Below, piece after piece: positions 1 through 8,334 of a DNA stretch of 43,530 nt (its first letter is position 1; every line of letters begins with the position of its first letter). The stretch spans positions 1 through 43,530 of the forward strand of contig SVAN01000008.1 of assembly GCA_015059375.1 (NCBI GenBank), given 5' to 3'. The stretch comes from Bacillota bacterium. GTDB lineage: Bacteria > Bacillota_I > Bacilli_A > RF39 > UBA660. The notes under the pieces were generated by a model. That model ran no database searches, was not told the DNA's origin, and saw only the letters and a list, made by a program, of their open reading frames with translations. The translations under genes were made by a program, and so were the position numbers.

Positions 1-126
1 CTTTTATTGGCGAGAACTTTATCTCTAAAAGACCAACGTTATCCAATCACTTCAATCATAATAAAAAGAAGTGCAACAATCAACTACATTTCTGTAATTA
101 ATTATTACACTTTTATAGTACCAAAA

Positions 127-153
127 AAGATAGTATTTAACTATAAAACTACC
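127..153 (-). terminator. Intrinsic terminator of the first gene
   Basis: On the minus strand a 6-bp stem (GGTAGT with ACTATC, one G-U pair) is followed by a run of six T. It overlaps the stop codon of the upstream gene. Directly after the T-run comes TGGTACTAT, which resembles an extended -10 element, so a further minus-strand transcript may begin here and leave the window. No gene can be supported in bases 1-148. Confidence 0.55.
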
Positions 154-1378
154 TTTTTAAACTTCTTACACGAGTCAACAATTTTTCTCCTTCTTCTCTA
201 AGTTCAGGAGAATCAACTTTATTAACTAAACATCTATATCTTAATGTTTCATTATTGCCGATTTGAACACCACTTAAAAAATCTCTGAAATGAGTTAAAT
301 TAAAACCAATTCTTCTTAAAATATTTTCAGTATCTTCCTTTGAATATTCATCTTGTTTTTGAACAAAAGTATAATATAATTCTTTGGGCGCTACTATTCT
401 TAAAGCCGGATCATATACAATATCATCTTTTTCTAACCAAGAATGCTGATAAAAGTGTTTAGATGTCATCCCAAATGAAGTTCTTTTATAGGGTATTCCT
501 CCTTGTATTAATTTAAAATCCCCATTATATAAATTAAACATTATTGATAATGCATAACAATTACCAATAGTTCCATTATGATAATCAACATGTATATTAT
601 ATTCTTTTTTCATTAGTTCATATATATTTTTAGAATCTCTTTCAATAACCTCTAAGATACTTTCGTCTATAGATGGATGAACTGCAATTCTATTACTTTG
701 TAAATAACTAATTCTCTTTTGCGTTAAAACTTGTCTAAATTCTAGAAAATTATCGTGCAAAAGAAATTCTTTTAGTTCTTTTATTTTTTTATCATCCAAT
801 TCATATTGTTTATTAACATTTTCATTAAATCTTTTTATAATTTCACTTACAAAACTAATTGAAAACCTTTCATTTTTTTTAGTAATAAATTTTTTAAATA
901 ATCCCTTTTGATAAAATTTATATAGATTATTATTTTCTCTTAAGTAATTTTGTACATCCTCATTTTTGATTGCTTTTATTTTTTTATATTTTTGTGCAAA
1001 AATGCCTTCTTTAGTAATAACTGCCAGCGACGGGTCATATACAATATCATTATTTTTTAACCAAAAATGAATTTTTCCAGTTACAATATCAATACCTTTT
1101 ATAATATCCCAATCTGGATTAATAGATGCTAAAATAAACGCTAAAATTTCATCTTTTGAATATACTTGTTCATTATAATCATATCTATAAAATTTTATTT
1201 CAGTTTTATCAATAGTGGGTTGAATATCTGGTAATAATTTAATATCATCTTCTAATCGGTTTAATAAATCATCACTATCTATAGATGGATGAACCAATAA
1301 TTTAACATTTTCATAAGAAGATAAAAAGATTCTTTCTCTATGTTCAGTCAATAAATATCTTAATTTATCTATAGACAT
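149..1378 (-). CDS. Tandemly duplicated transglutaminase/cysteine-protease-like protein
   Basis: I recognise no named family; about 409 residues. I start it at the ATG preceded by a six-G Shine-Dalgarno, 13 codons inside the longest open frame. The protein is an internal duplication: each half has a VHPSID segment and, later, an H-x-WL-x(2-3)-DIVYDP segment. The C-terminal half also has GNCYALS before the HSWLE and YDPAL segments. This Cys-His-Asp order is that of transglutaminase-like/papain-fold enzymes. The N-terminal half keeps the His and Asp but lacks the Cys, so it looks catalytically dead. There is no signal peptide or membrane segment, so it is probably cytoplasmic. It has its own promoter and terminator, separate from priA. 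The substrate is unknown, and the enzyme-like reading rests only on motif order. Confidence 0.7.
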   Translation of the reverse strand: MSIDKLRYLLTEHRERIFLSSYENVKLLVHPSIDSDDLLNRLEDDIKLLPDIQPTIDKTEIKFYRYDYNEQVYSKDEILAFILASINPDWDIIKGIDIVTGKIHFWLKNNDIVYDPSLAVITKEGIFAQKYKKIKAIKNEDVQNYLRENNNLYKFYQKGLFKKFITKKNERFSISFVSEIIKRFNENVNKQYELDDKKIKELKEFLLHDNFLEFRQVLTQKRISYLQSNRIAVHPSIDESILEVIERDSKNIYELMKKEYNIHVDYHNGTIGNCYALSIMFNLYNGDFKLIQGGIPYKRTSFGMTSKHFYQHSWLEKDDIVYDPALRIVAPKELYYTFVQKQDEYSKEDTENILRRIGFNLTHFRDFLSGVQIGNNETLRYRCLVNKVDSPELREEGEKLLTRVRSLKR

Positions 1379-1407
1379 AATAACCCCCCTTTTAAGAATT
1401 GGGTTAT

Positions 1408-1436
1408 ATAGTAACATAAAATACCAAATTTCACAA
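1408..1436 (-). promoter_or_regulatory. Promoter of the duplicated cysteine-protease-like gene
   Basis: Read on the minus strand: -35 TTGTGA (1431-1436), 17-bp spacer, -10 TACTAT (1408-1413) with a TG dinucleotide one base upstream (extended -10). The predicted transcript starts near 1401, about 23 nt before the chosen ATG, which leaves room for the G-rich ribosome binding site. Confidence 0.6.
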
Positions 1437-1450
1437 ATTAAAGCTCACTT

Positions 1451-3631
1451 TTAGAACCGAGAGGGATTAAAAGTTATTTCAATATTAACTTTTTTATCGG
1501 ATGCACACATTTCATCTATCTCTTTTAAAGTGTTTTTTAAATATTCATCAAAAGTATATTTAATTGTAATTTGAAAGTTATATACATTATTTACTTTAAA
1601 AACTGCAGCAGGAGTTGGACCAAACACAATACTTTTTTTATCAAGTTTTCTACTAAGAATTTTCTTTATTTCAGTAGCTTTAACGCTTGCCAAATCATAT
1701 TCTTTTGATTTAATAGATAGGATACAAATATAGGTATAAGGTGGATATTTAAGCTGATGACGTATATGCATTTCATAAAGATAAAATTTATTGTAATCAT
1801 TTTCTTTGACATATTTTAATACTTCATTATCCGGATTAAAGGTTTGAATGATTACTTCCCCTGCCTTTTTGTCACGCCCTGCTCTGCCTGACGTTTGATA
1901 TAAAAGCGCAAAAGTTTTTTCATTAGCTCTAAAATCGGGCAAATTAAGAGAGGTATCAGCGTTGATTACTCCTACTAAAGTGACGTTTTTAAAGTCTAAA
2001 CCTTTACTAATCATTTGGGTACCAAGAAGTATGTCATATTTACCATCTGCAAAATCATCAATAATCCTTTGATAACTGCCCTTAGTACTCGTAGTATCTT
2101 GATCCATTCTAACTAATTTAGCATTCGGATATATCTTAGATAGTTCTTCTTCGAGTTTTTCTGTTCCTAGCCCTAAATAATTAAGGGCTGCTTCATGACA
2201 CTTAGGACAAACATCATCCTTTTTAATTACATAGCCACAATAATGACATCTTAAATTATTAATAGTTTTATGATAAGTTAATGTTATATCACAATTTGGA
2301 CATTTATAAGTATAACCACACATGGTACAGTTAATAAAAGTTGAAAAGCCCCGGCGATTAAGAAGCAGGATTATTTGTTCTTTTTTTTCTAAACGTTCGT
2401 TTATTTTTTCTTTTAAAATATCTGAAAAAATAAAATTGCGTTTTTTTAACTCTAAAGTCATATCAACAACTGTCGTTGTCGGAAGTTCCATGTTATTAGC
2501 TCGCTTATTTAAGGTAATTAAAGAATATACACCTTTATCCGCTCTCGCTCTTGATTCTAAAGATGGTGTCGCCGAAGCTAAAATCAAAGGAATATTATTC
2601 TTTTTCGCTCGATAGATTGCCATATCAATTGCATTATACCGAGGATTTGAATCTTGTTTATAAGTCTCGCTATGCTCCTCATCAATGATTATTATCCCTA
2701 AACTTTGCAACGGAACAAAAATACTTGAACGCGTACCTACCACAATCTTTACTTCATTATGATATATTTTTAAATATTCATCATATTTTTCGCCATTGGA
2801 AAGCCCACTATGGAAGATTGCCACATCACTTCCAAAACGATTATAAAATCTTTTGACGGTCTGCGTTGTCAAACATATTTCCGGAACTAAAACAATGGCT
2901 GTTTTACCTAGGTCTAACACGTCTTTAATAAGCCGCATATATACTTCCGTTTTCCCGGAGCCAGTTACCCCTTGAAGCAAGTAAGTTTGATAATGATTTA
3001 TGTTATTGTTAACAATCTCATACGCCTTTTGCTGTTCTTCATTTAAAACCGGCAAAACTTCAACTTTACTTTGAGCGTTTATTCGCGCTTTTTTTACCTT
3101 TACTTCTTTTACTAATCTATTTTTAATAAGTGTATTTAAAGGAGCTCCAGCAATGTCTTTTTTTAAAACATCTTGAGTTTTAAGCAAATCTAATATTTCG
3201 ATTTGTTTATGACTTCTTTCATGATTTACAATATATTTTTCAATTGAATCTAAATCGGTATTTAAACTTATAAAAGTATCATATAAATCATAACTATGTT
3301 TTTGATTTTTAATTTTAAGAGCCGAAGGAAGCATTGTTTGATAGGCAGTAATTAAAGTACATAACGTTTCATCTTTTAAATACTTACCTAAATCCATTTG
3401 TTCAGCATTTAAATAAACATCCGGATTATCAATATAGCATATTTCTTTTGTTTCATAATCAGGTTTTGCACTGGTAATCTTAATTACAATTCCGTTAACA
3501 ACACTTTTTCCAAAAGGGACAACAACTTTCATCCCTACTTTAATAATCTTTTGGTCATCTTCTTTAACTAGATAAGTAAAACTTTTATCTAGCGATTTAA
3601 CTGGGTATTCAATTATAACTTCAGCGTACAT
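1451..3631 (-). CDS. priA: Primosomal replication restart helicase PriA (replication factor Y)
   Basis: PriA recognises abandoned replication forks, remodels them with its 3'-5' helicase and loads the replicative helicase. The 726-residue protein has the expected layout. An N-terminal 3' DNA-binding domain covers about residues 1-100. Walker A GVTGSGKT is near 221-228 and the DEEH box at 317-320. An insert carries eight zinc-binding cysteines as CxxC pairs (about 435-478). The C-terminal helicase half follows, with a QTSGRAGR motif VI. Length is close to the usual 720-800. Its start overlaps the end of the signal peptidase gene by 11 bp, so the two are translationally coupled. In most Firmicutes priA lies near coaBC, def and fmt, which are not seen here. 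Confidence 0.97.
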   Translation of the reverse strand: MYAEVIIEYPVKSLDKSFTYLVKEDDQKIIKVGMKVVVPFGKSVVNGIVIKITSAKPDYETKEICYIDNPDVYLNAEQMDLGKYLKDETLCTLITAYQTMLPSALKIKNQKHSYDLYDTFISLNTDLDSIEKYIVNHERSHKQIEILDLLKTQDVLKKDIAGAPLNTLIKNRLVKEVKVKKARINAQSKVEVLPVLNEEQQKAYEIVNNNINHYQTYLLQGVTGSGKTEVYMRLIKDVLDLGKTAIVLVPEICLTTQTVKRFYNRFGSDVAIFHSGLSNGEKYDEYLKIYHNEVKIVVGTRSSIFVPLQSLGIIIIDEEHSETYKQDSNPRYNAIDMAIYRAKKNNIPLILASATPSLESRARADKGVYSLITLNKRANNMELPTTTVVDMTLELKKRNFIFSDILKEKINERLEKKEQIILLLNRRGFSTFINCTMCGYTYKCPNCDITLTYHKTINNLRCHYCGYVIKKDDVCPKCHEAALNYLGLGTEKLEEELSKIYPNAKLVRMDQDTTSTKGSYQRIIDDFADGKYDILLGTQMISKGLDFKNVTLVGVINADTSLNLPDFRANEKTFALLYQTSGRAGRDKKAGEVIIQTFNPDNEVLKYVKENDYNKFYLYEMHIRHQLKYPPYTYICILSIKSKEYDLASVKATEIKKILSRKLDKKSIVFGPTPAAVFKVNNVYNFQITIKYTFDEYLKNTLKEIDEMCASDKKVNIEITFNPSRF

Positions 3632-4112
3632 GTTTACCTCGCAATATAATCATTAAAATACCGGGAAAAAGCACAAAAATACCCATAATTAAATATTTAT
3701 AAGTCCAAATGAAATTAACAAATTTATCTACTTGAGGAATAATTAACACCAATTTACCATAAATTTGTTTACTTTCTACCTTATCATTATCAATAAAACT
3801 ATTATTATCTCCTTTGGTGATATAATTATCTTTTTCTTTTTCGATAATCCGATGCGTAGTTATATAATTATCCTTGGTAGCATAAGAAATTATCTCATTT
3901 TTTTCGTAACTATCCTTTTTTTTGACAAGCAAAAAATCACCAGGATTAATATCTGGCAACATACTTGTTCCTGTGTTAATAAAACCCGTATATCCTCCCA
4001 AATAAGTTAAATTCCCACTTTTTTTATTAAATACAAAAACTGTAGTAATAATCATAAGTATTACTAAGATAACTGTAAATATGCCCAATATAATACGAAT
4101 TAGTTTTTTCAT
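3621..4112 (-). CDS. SipW-like signal peptidase I (Ser-His type)
   Basis: This membrane-bound type I signal peptidase (S26) cleaves secretory signal peptides outside the membrane. The 163-residue protein has an N-terminal membrane segment (about 8-28) and a C-terminal one (about 138-158). Between them the catalytic Ser sits in TGTSMLP (S50). A His replaces the usual catalytic Lys in ITTHRII (H87), and the KGDNN box is near 100-104. Ser-His and two membrane segments mark the ER/SipW branch rather than the Ser-Lys branch. In Bacillus, SipW processes biofilm matrix proteins such as TasA; no such substrate is visible here. There is no Shine-Dalgarno, and a -10 element lies 7 nt before the ATG, so the mRNA may be leaderless. 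Confidence 0.9.
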   Translation of the reverse strand: MKKLIRIILGIFTVILVILMIITTVFVFNKKSGNLTYLGGYTGFINTGTSMLPDINPGDFLLVKKKDSYEKNEIISYATKDNYITTHRIIEKEKDNYITKGDNNSFIDNDKVESKQIYGKLVLIIPQVDKFVNFIWTYKYLIMGIFVLFPGILMIILRGKHVR

Positions 4113-4125
4113 ACTTTATATTATC
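4113..4125 (-). promoter_or_regulatory. Extended -10 promoter giving a probable leaderless mRNA
   Basis: On the minus strand TGGGATAAT (-10 GATAAT at 4120-4125, with the TG just upstream) ends 7 nt before the ATG of the signal peptidase gene. Transcription would then begin at or next to the start codon. No good -35 is seen. The A/T-only stretch between toxN and this site (4128-4161) can form a weak hairpin ending in a T-run. Confidence 0.45.
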
Positions 4126-4161
4126 CCATTAAAAAAAGAAAAAATCTATCATTTTTCTTCT

Positions 4162-4665
4162 TTAATTATGATATTCATTACATTTTTTCTCAAGTAACGG
4201 AAAATTACAGCATCTGCTTGCTATATTAGGAGATAAATTACCACTCACGTATTTTTCATATAATAATTTAGATTTTTTATAAAGTTTATCTGAATTACGA
4301 TTTAACCAAAATAATTGTTTTTTAAGTAATAATAAATAGTGCATTTCGCTTTCAGTATTTCCTTTATTTTTTAAGTCTAGTTTTATAATATTTTCACTTT
4401 TGACAGGCAGCATATTATTAAAATTTATTGCTCCTAAAATACCTTTATCGATTTTTAAAAAATCAATTTTGTTTTTTAATTTTAAATGTTTTGGTTTAGG
4501 ACTTGATAACGGCGCAAAATACTTACACTGATTCATTTCAAATAAAACGCCTACAAACGGTCTTAATTCTTTTTTGCCATAATTATATGGAACTTTATCA
4601 TCAAATTTTCTTAAAAAATCACAATAATCTTGATTTAATTTTACTAAAACAAGTTGTTTTGCCAT
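4162..4665 (-). CDS. toxN: Type III toxin-antitoxin endoribonuclease toxin (ToxN/AbiQ family)
   Basis: ToxN is a sequence-specific endoribonuclease that processes its own antitoxin RNA precursor. It is held inactive in a protein-RNA assembly until, for example, phage infection frees it. The 167-residue protein matches the family along its length. It has FDDKVP (21-26), the P-F-V-G-V-L block, YFAPLSSPK (49-57) with the active-site-region Ser and Lys, GAINFNNMLP (78-87), a KKQL-containing helix followed by N-x-NSDKL, and a C-terminal CNFPLLEKK segment. Family members are about 165-175 residues. GGAGG lies just before the ATG. Upstream on the same strand are an intrinsic terminator and three 34-nt repeats, the standard type III gene order. 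Because the terminator stops most transcripts, the toxin is made only by read-through. Confidence 0.95.
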   Translation of the reverse strand: MAKQLVLVKLNQDYCDFLRKFDDKVPYNYGKKELRPFVGVLFEMNQCKYFAPLSSPKPKHLKLKNKIDFLKIDKGILGAINFNNMLPVKSENIIKLDLKNKGNTESEMHYLLLLKKQLFWLNRNSDKLYKKSKLLYEKYVSGNLSPNIASRCCNFPLLEKKCNEYHN

Positions 4666-4701
4666 ATGTTTCCTCCGGATGAAATAATTATAACTTAAAT
4701 C

Positions 4702-4733
4702 AAAAAATAAAACTAGAGTTTGCTCTCTAGTTT
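4702..4733 (-). terminator. Intrinsic terminator between antitoxin array and toxN
   Basis: Read on the minus strand, a 9-bp perfect stem (AAACTAGAG with CTCTAGTTT), a 6-nt loop and a T-rich tail. It lies after the last antitoxin repeat and 36 nt before the toxN start codon. In known type III loci such a leaky terminator keeps antitoxin RNA in excess over toxin mRNA. Confidence 0.88.
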
Positions 4734-4852
4734 CTTTTTTAGTTTCCTGTTATGGCCGGAATCGCCACTTTTTTAGTTTCCTGTTATGGCCGGAATCGCC
4801 GCTTTTTTAGTTTCCTGTTATGGCCGGAATCGCCGCTTTTTTATGCCTAAAC
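4734..4852 (-). ncRNA. toxI: ToxI-like type III antitoxin RNA precursor
   Basis: The RNA is predicted to start near 4852, run through three repeats and end at the terminator. ToxN would cut it into 34-nt units that bind and inhibit the toxin. Each unit can form an H-type pseudoknot. In the unit read 5'-3', GGC at 9-11 pairs with GCC at 19-21, and TTCC at 14-17 pairs with GGAA at 28-31, so the helices interleave. The only variable base among copies (C or T at unit position 8) lies outside both helices. An A-rich segment at the start of the unit and GGAAACT at its end flank the likely cleavage region. The repeat sequence is unlike the ToxI and AntiQ repeats I remember. The role rests on position, repeat length and structure. 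Confidence 0.88.
4741..4842 (-). repeat. Three tandem 34-bp antitoxin repeats
   Basis: Units at 4741-4774, 4775-4808 and 4809-4842 have a period of exactly 34 bp. The last two are identical; the one nearest toxN differs by one base. A short partial unit (AGTTTC plus a T-run) merges into the terminator at 4729-4740. The core GGCCGGAATCGCC is GC-rich against an AT-rich background. There are no spacers, so this is not a CRISPR array. Confidence 0.97.
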
Positions 4853-4858
4853 ATTAAT

Positions 4859-4864
4859 ATTATA
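4859..4864 (-). promoter_or_regulatory. -10 element of the toxI-toxN promoter
   Basis: A perfect TATAAT on the minus strand lies 17 nt before the first antitoxin repeat. At 17-bp spacing the -35 is only TTATTA, so the -35 is weak. The 270-bp gap 4666-4937 is fully explained by this promoter, the repeats and the terminator. Confidence 0.6.
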
Positions 4865-4937
4865 TTCCAAATCAGAAATATTAATAATGAATTGCAACTA
4901 TAATGTACCACAAAATATAGTAGATGTCCACTTTTTA

Positions 4938-7900
4938 TTATTGAATTTCTTCCAAAAGTTTTTTCAGATTATCTAACTTGCGCGACGTTACCATAGTACT
5001 ATAATTGTTACTCTTATACGTCATGTGCAGTACTGGATACTTAGGATGATTAGTTTTTAATATATAGTGCTCATCAATTAACCAATATATTATTTTATTT
5101 AATTCATCAAAAGATAACATTTTTAAAGCTCCATACCCCTCTAAAACTGCAAGTTTGTTTCGCTTAATTTGTTCACTTTCACTGCCTCTTAGAAAATTAA
5201 TTAGACCGCTTACTCCAAAAAATCTTTTTTGACTGATACTTTGTAAACCTTTTAAAATAGTCCACACTATAAAATTTAAATCCATATCTCGATAAAAGAC
5301 GGCAGCTATATCTGGTTTAACAATCTCTATTATTCTTTCATCAACTTTGATATTAGTGTTTTTAGGTTTTACAGCATTATCTTCAGTAGTTTTTTTCTTA
5401 TTATCTATTTTCGAATAATTACCATAGGATGTTCTATTGCAACCCGTGCCATCATTTTTATAATTTGTACAACCTAAAAAATATTTATCAATACCGCGCT
5501 TAACTATTAAATATCCATCACGGCAACTGTCACACTTCATAATTGATAGTTTACCGGCATCATAATCGTTAGTCATAAAACTACACAATTCTGGTTCATT
5601 TGTACAAATGTACAATCTTAATCCATAAGAACTTTTGAATCGATACTGAAGCGGATAACCACATATTGGACAATATTTTCTGTTTCTTTCACTAATTTCT
5701 TCATTCCAACTGCCATTTAAAATAATATTTTTAAAATCTTTTTTAATTTCTAATAAAAATTCCGAAGGATTTTGCTCTGGCGCAACAAAATATACCCTAT
5801 TTTTAGTTCTAGTCATAGCTACATAAAACAATCTTCGTTCTTCCGCATATTCATAATTTTTATCTTCCTTAATGACAAAGGATAACACCGGATCATCTTC
5901 GAGTTTTGCGGGAAAACCATATAAATCATTTTTCCCATTAATAACTATGACATTATCATACCCTAGCCCTTTTGAAGCATGAGCAGTCATTACAGTAATA
6001 TTCAAATAAGGATACTTAACACTCCTTAAGCGATTTTGGTATTTTGAAAATTCAAATAATCCCGTTTTTTCTAAAACATCGCCATCAAAAGTAAAGCGTC
6101 CTAACAGTAAAATCGACGAGTCTCTAGGTTTACCCTCAATCTCATTATATGAAATAATTTGTTCTAAGGCAGTTTCAATTGCCTTTGCCATATTGTAATT
6201 AGCTCCCGCTTGGGTTGTATCGCTATTTTTTTTGAAAGTTCCATCATAAGTATAAATAATAACTGGATTAGTTATTGTTTTCGGTGATTTCAATTCTTTA
6301 GTTATTTGACTTTTATTTTTTTGAATAAAATTACCAGCGATATCAATCACTTCTTGACTATTCCGGTAAGTCTTAACTATTTTGAGTAGCTTTGCATACC
6401 CCATTTTTTCTTCAAAATGGGTGAATAGTGTAATATCCGAGCCACTAAAAGCATAAATTGATTGCCAATCATCACCAACAGCAATAATCTTGGCATTTGT
6501 TACCTCAGATAAAGCTGTCACCAAATCAAAACGTTGTTTAGAAATGTCTTGATATTCATCAACAATAATGTACTTAAAACTAAGTTTTTCTTTCATTTCC
6601 TTAATTTCTCGTAAAATTCTTGCAGATTCATTAATCATATCCTCAAAATCGACTGCACTATTTTCTTTTAAATAATGCTGATATTCTAAATAACATTCAT
6701 GACAAATGTTTAAAAACAATTTGCTACGAACATTATTGGTTGAATGATACATTCTATTAAAGTCTTCTGAAGTGTACCCATTTGTTTTAAAATTGCTAAT
6801 AAACCGACTAACCAAGCTTACAAGTTTACGAATATATTTGCTTTCTTCGCTAACAATTAATTTTTCTAATATTTCTTTTTGGCTCCGTGGTTTAAAAATA
6901 AAACCATTTCTTTCTAACGCCTCTCGAAGATGCTCTGTTAAACTTCTATTGTCTTTATAAGCCGAAAATGTATAAATTAATTTTGTTTGATGAGTCTGGT
7001 GAATAAGAATTTTTTCATTAATTGCCTTTTTGTAATTTTCTATTTCGTCTTCGCTATACCGATTGTTTTTGCCATCTTCGGTTATTCCAAAATGTTCTAG
7101 ATAAGCAACATTATCACCTTGCTTAATTAAAAAATCAGGAGTATAAGGCTTTTTCGCTAAACATATATCGTATTTATATGTTGGTTCATATTCATAATCA
7201 ATTCCGTTTAAATAAAGGAAATTAGCTATTTCAACTTCTTGCCTTGATCTTAAAATTTCACTTTGAATAGTTACTGCTCGTTTCGTTCTTGCGTCAATTG
7301 TTTTATTCTGAAATTCTGATAGTTCACTTTTCATTGTAGTATAATTTGCTTTGGCAATCTTTTCAAAAAAGGCATTTAAATCGTCACCTTCAAAAGGAGC
7401 ATCAAAGTATGAGGCAAAAAATAAAATTAAATTATTAACTAATGCCCCATTTTTCAAAAGAGAATTTTTAAAATAATCTTGCAAAACCCAATATAGTTTT
7501 GATGAATCAACAATATTTAATTTTTCATTGGTTTGTTTTCTTAAAATAGCATTTCCTACAGAGTGAAAAGTCGCTATTGGACAAGGAATATTTAAATCTT
7601 TATTTAATCTATCTTTTAGTTCGCCAACCGCTTTATTTGTGAATGATACAACTAAAATATCTTCAGGAGCAATATTTTGATTATCAACTAAATATTTTAC
7701 TTTGGCAGCCACTGTTGTTGTTTTGCCTGCTCCAGCACCTGCAATTACTAAGGTATAGTCCTCGTCCGTTAAAACAACTTTCCTTTGGTCTTCATCTAGT
7801 ATAATATTAGGGTCTACTTCCTTTAAAAGATTATCTAAATATTCTTGTTTTTCCTTCATCGTTTCAATTATAAAAAGTTCATTATGACGTTCAACTAAAT

Positions 7901-8195
7901 TAATAAAAATTTCATAACATGATAAAACATCATTAATAAAATTAATATTTAGATGGTTTTTATTACAAAACTCCAAGAGAATATTATTATCTTTTAACAC
8001 CGAATAATAATCAATATAAGGTTTATAACTTTCTAACTTCTTTAAATATTCACTTTTAGCAATATATTTATTTTGGTTTAAAAGCGCATCCATAAATTCT
8101 TTGAATTCATAAATTTTTTCAACATTAATATTATTTGAAATTACAACAGTTGTTTCTTTCTTCTTATTCCTAAAAATTTTAGAAAAAAAACTCAT
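4938..8195 (-). CDS. UvrD/Rep-type SF1 helicase with nuclease insert, zinc fingers and RQC domain
   Basis: ATP-driven DNA translocase and likely nuclease, 1085 residues. Walker A GAGAGKTT is at 153-160, the DEYQD Walker B at 546-550, VGDDWQSIYAFSG near 573-586, and motif VI VAMTRTKNR near 792-800. A PD-(D/E)xK-like insert lies at about 312-420 (E320, D354 in YTPDF, E367 in YLEHFG). Two topoisomerase-type C4 zinc fingers follow (C842/845/864/871 and C888/891/909/919). The C-terminal part (about 970-1062) resembles the RQC winged helix of RecQ helicases. That layout suits repair, recombination or defence against foreign DNA. It stands alone and follows gatB after a terminator; the start has only a modest AGGTGATG ribosome site. 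Its neighbour on the other side is the toxin-antitoxin locus. The specific pathway is unknown. Confidence 0.93.
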   Translation of the reverse strand: MSFFSKIFRNKKKETTVVISNNINVEKIYEFKEFMDALLNQNKYIAKSEYLKKLESYKPYIDYYSVLKDNNILLEFCNKNHLNINFINDVLSCYEIFINLVERHNELFIIETMKEKQEYLDNLLKEVDPNIILDEDQRKVVLTDEDYTLVIAGAGAGKTTTVAAKVKYLVDNQNIAPEDILVVSFTNKAVGELKDRLNKDLNIPCPIATFHSVGNAILRKQTNEKLNIVDSSKLYWVLQDYFKNSLLKNGALVNNLILFFASYFDAPFEGDDLNAFFEKIAKANYTTMKSELSEFQNKTIDARTKRAVTIQSEILRSRQEVEIANFLYLNGIDYEYEPTYKYDICLAKKPYTPDFLIKQGDNVAYLEHFGITEDGKNNRYSEDEIENYKKAINEKILIHQTHQTKLIYTFSAYKDNRSLTEHLREALERNGFIFKPRSQKEILEKLIVSEESKYIRKLVSLVSRFISNFKTNGYTSEDFNRMYHSTNNVRSKLFLNICHECYLEYQHYLKENSAVDFEDMINESARILREIKEMKEKLSFKYIIVDEYQDISKQRFDLVTALSEVTNAKIIAVGDDWQSIYAFSGSDITLFTHFEEKMGYAKLLKIVKTYRNSQEVIDIAGNFIQKNKSQITKELKSPKTITNPVIIYTYDGTFKKNSDTTQAGANYNMAKAIETALEQIISYNEIEGKPRDSSILLLGRFTFDGDVLEKTGLFEFSKYQNRLRSVKYPYLNITVMTAHASKGLGYDNVIVINGKNDLYGFPAKLEDDPVLSFVIKEDKNYEYAEERRLFYVAMTRTKNRVYFVAPEQNPSEFLLEIKKDFKNIILNGSWNEEISERNRKYCPICGYPLQYRFKSSYGLRLYICTNEPELCSFMTNDYDAGKLSIMKCDSCRDGYLIVKRGIDKYFLGCTNYKNDGTGCNRTSYGNYSKIDNKKKTTEDNAVKPKNTNIKVDERIIEIVKPDIAAVFYRDMDLNFIVWTILKGLQSISQKRFFGVSGLINFLRGSESEQIKRNKLAVLEGYGALKMLSFDELNKIIYWLIDEHYILKTNHPKYPVLHMTYKSNNYSTMVTSRKLDNLKKLLEEIQ

Positions 8196-8282
8196 TTACA
8201 TCACCTAACTACATTAAAGTGTCATATCACTACAACATTTTTGCTTTAGAATCTTTAATATCTTCAAAGGTAATATATCATA

Positions 8283-8315
8283 AAACAAAAGAAAACTCCA
8301 TCGTTATGATGAAGT
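8283..8315 (-). terminator. Terminator of the hisS-gatB operon
   Basis: Minus-strand 8-bp stem (ACTTCATC with GATGGAGT, including one G-U pair), 5-nt loop, then a T-rich tail. It lies 20 bp past the gatB stop. I see no convincing promoter for the helicase in 8196-8282. Confidence 0.85.
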
Positions 8316-8334
8316 TATTATATATTTTTTTAAA

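Noticed and set aside
7-201. Small plus-strand open frame at the window start
   Set aside because: Low-complexity translation, no ribosome site, and it runs over the terminator and 3' end of the minus-strand gene.
4741-4842. CRISPR array
   Set aside because: The 34-bp repeats are directly adjacent without spacers, lie upstream of a ToxN-like gene and carry a terminator at their end; this is a type III antitoxin array.
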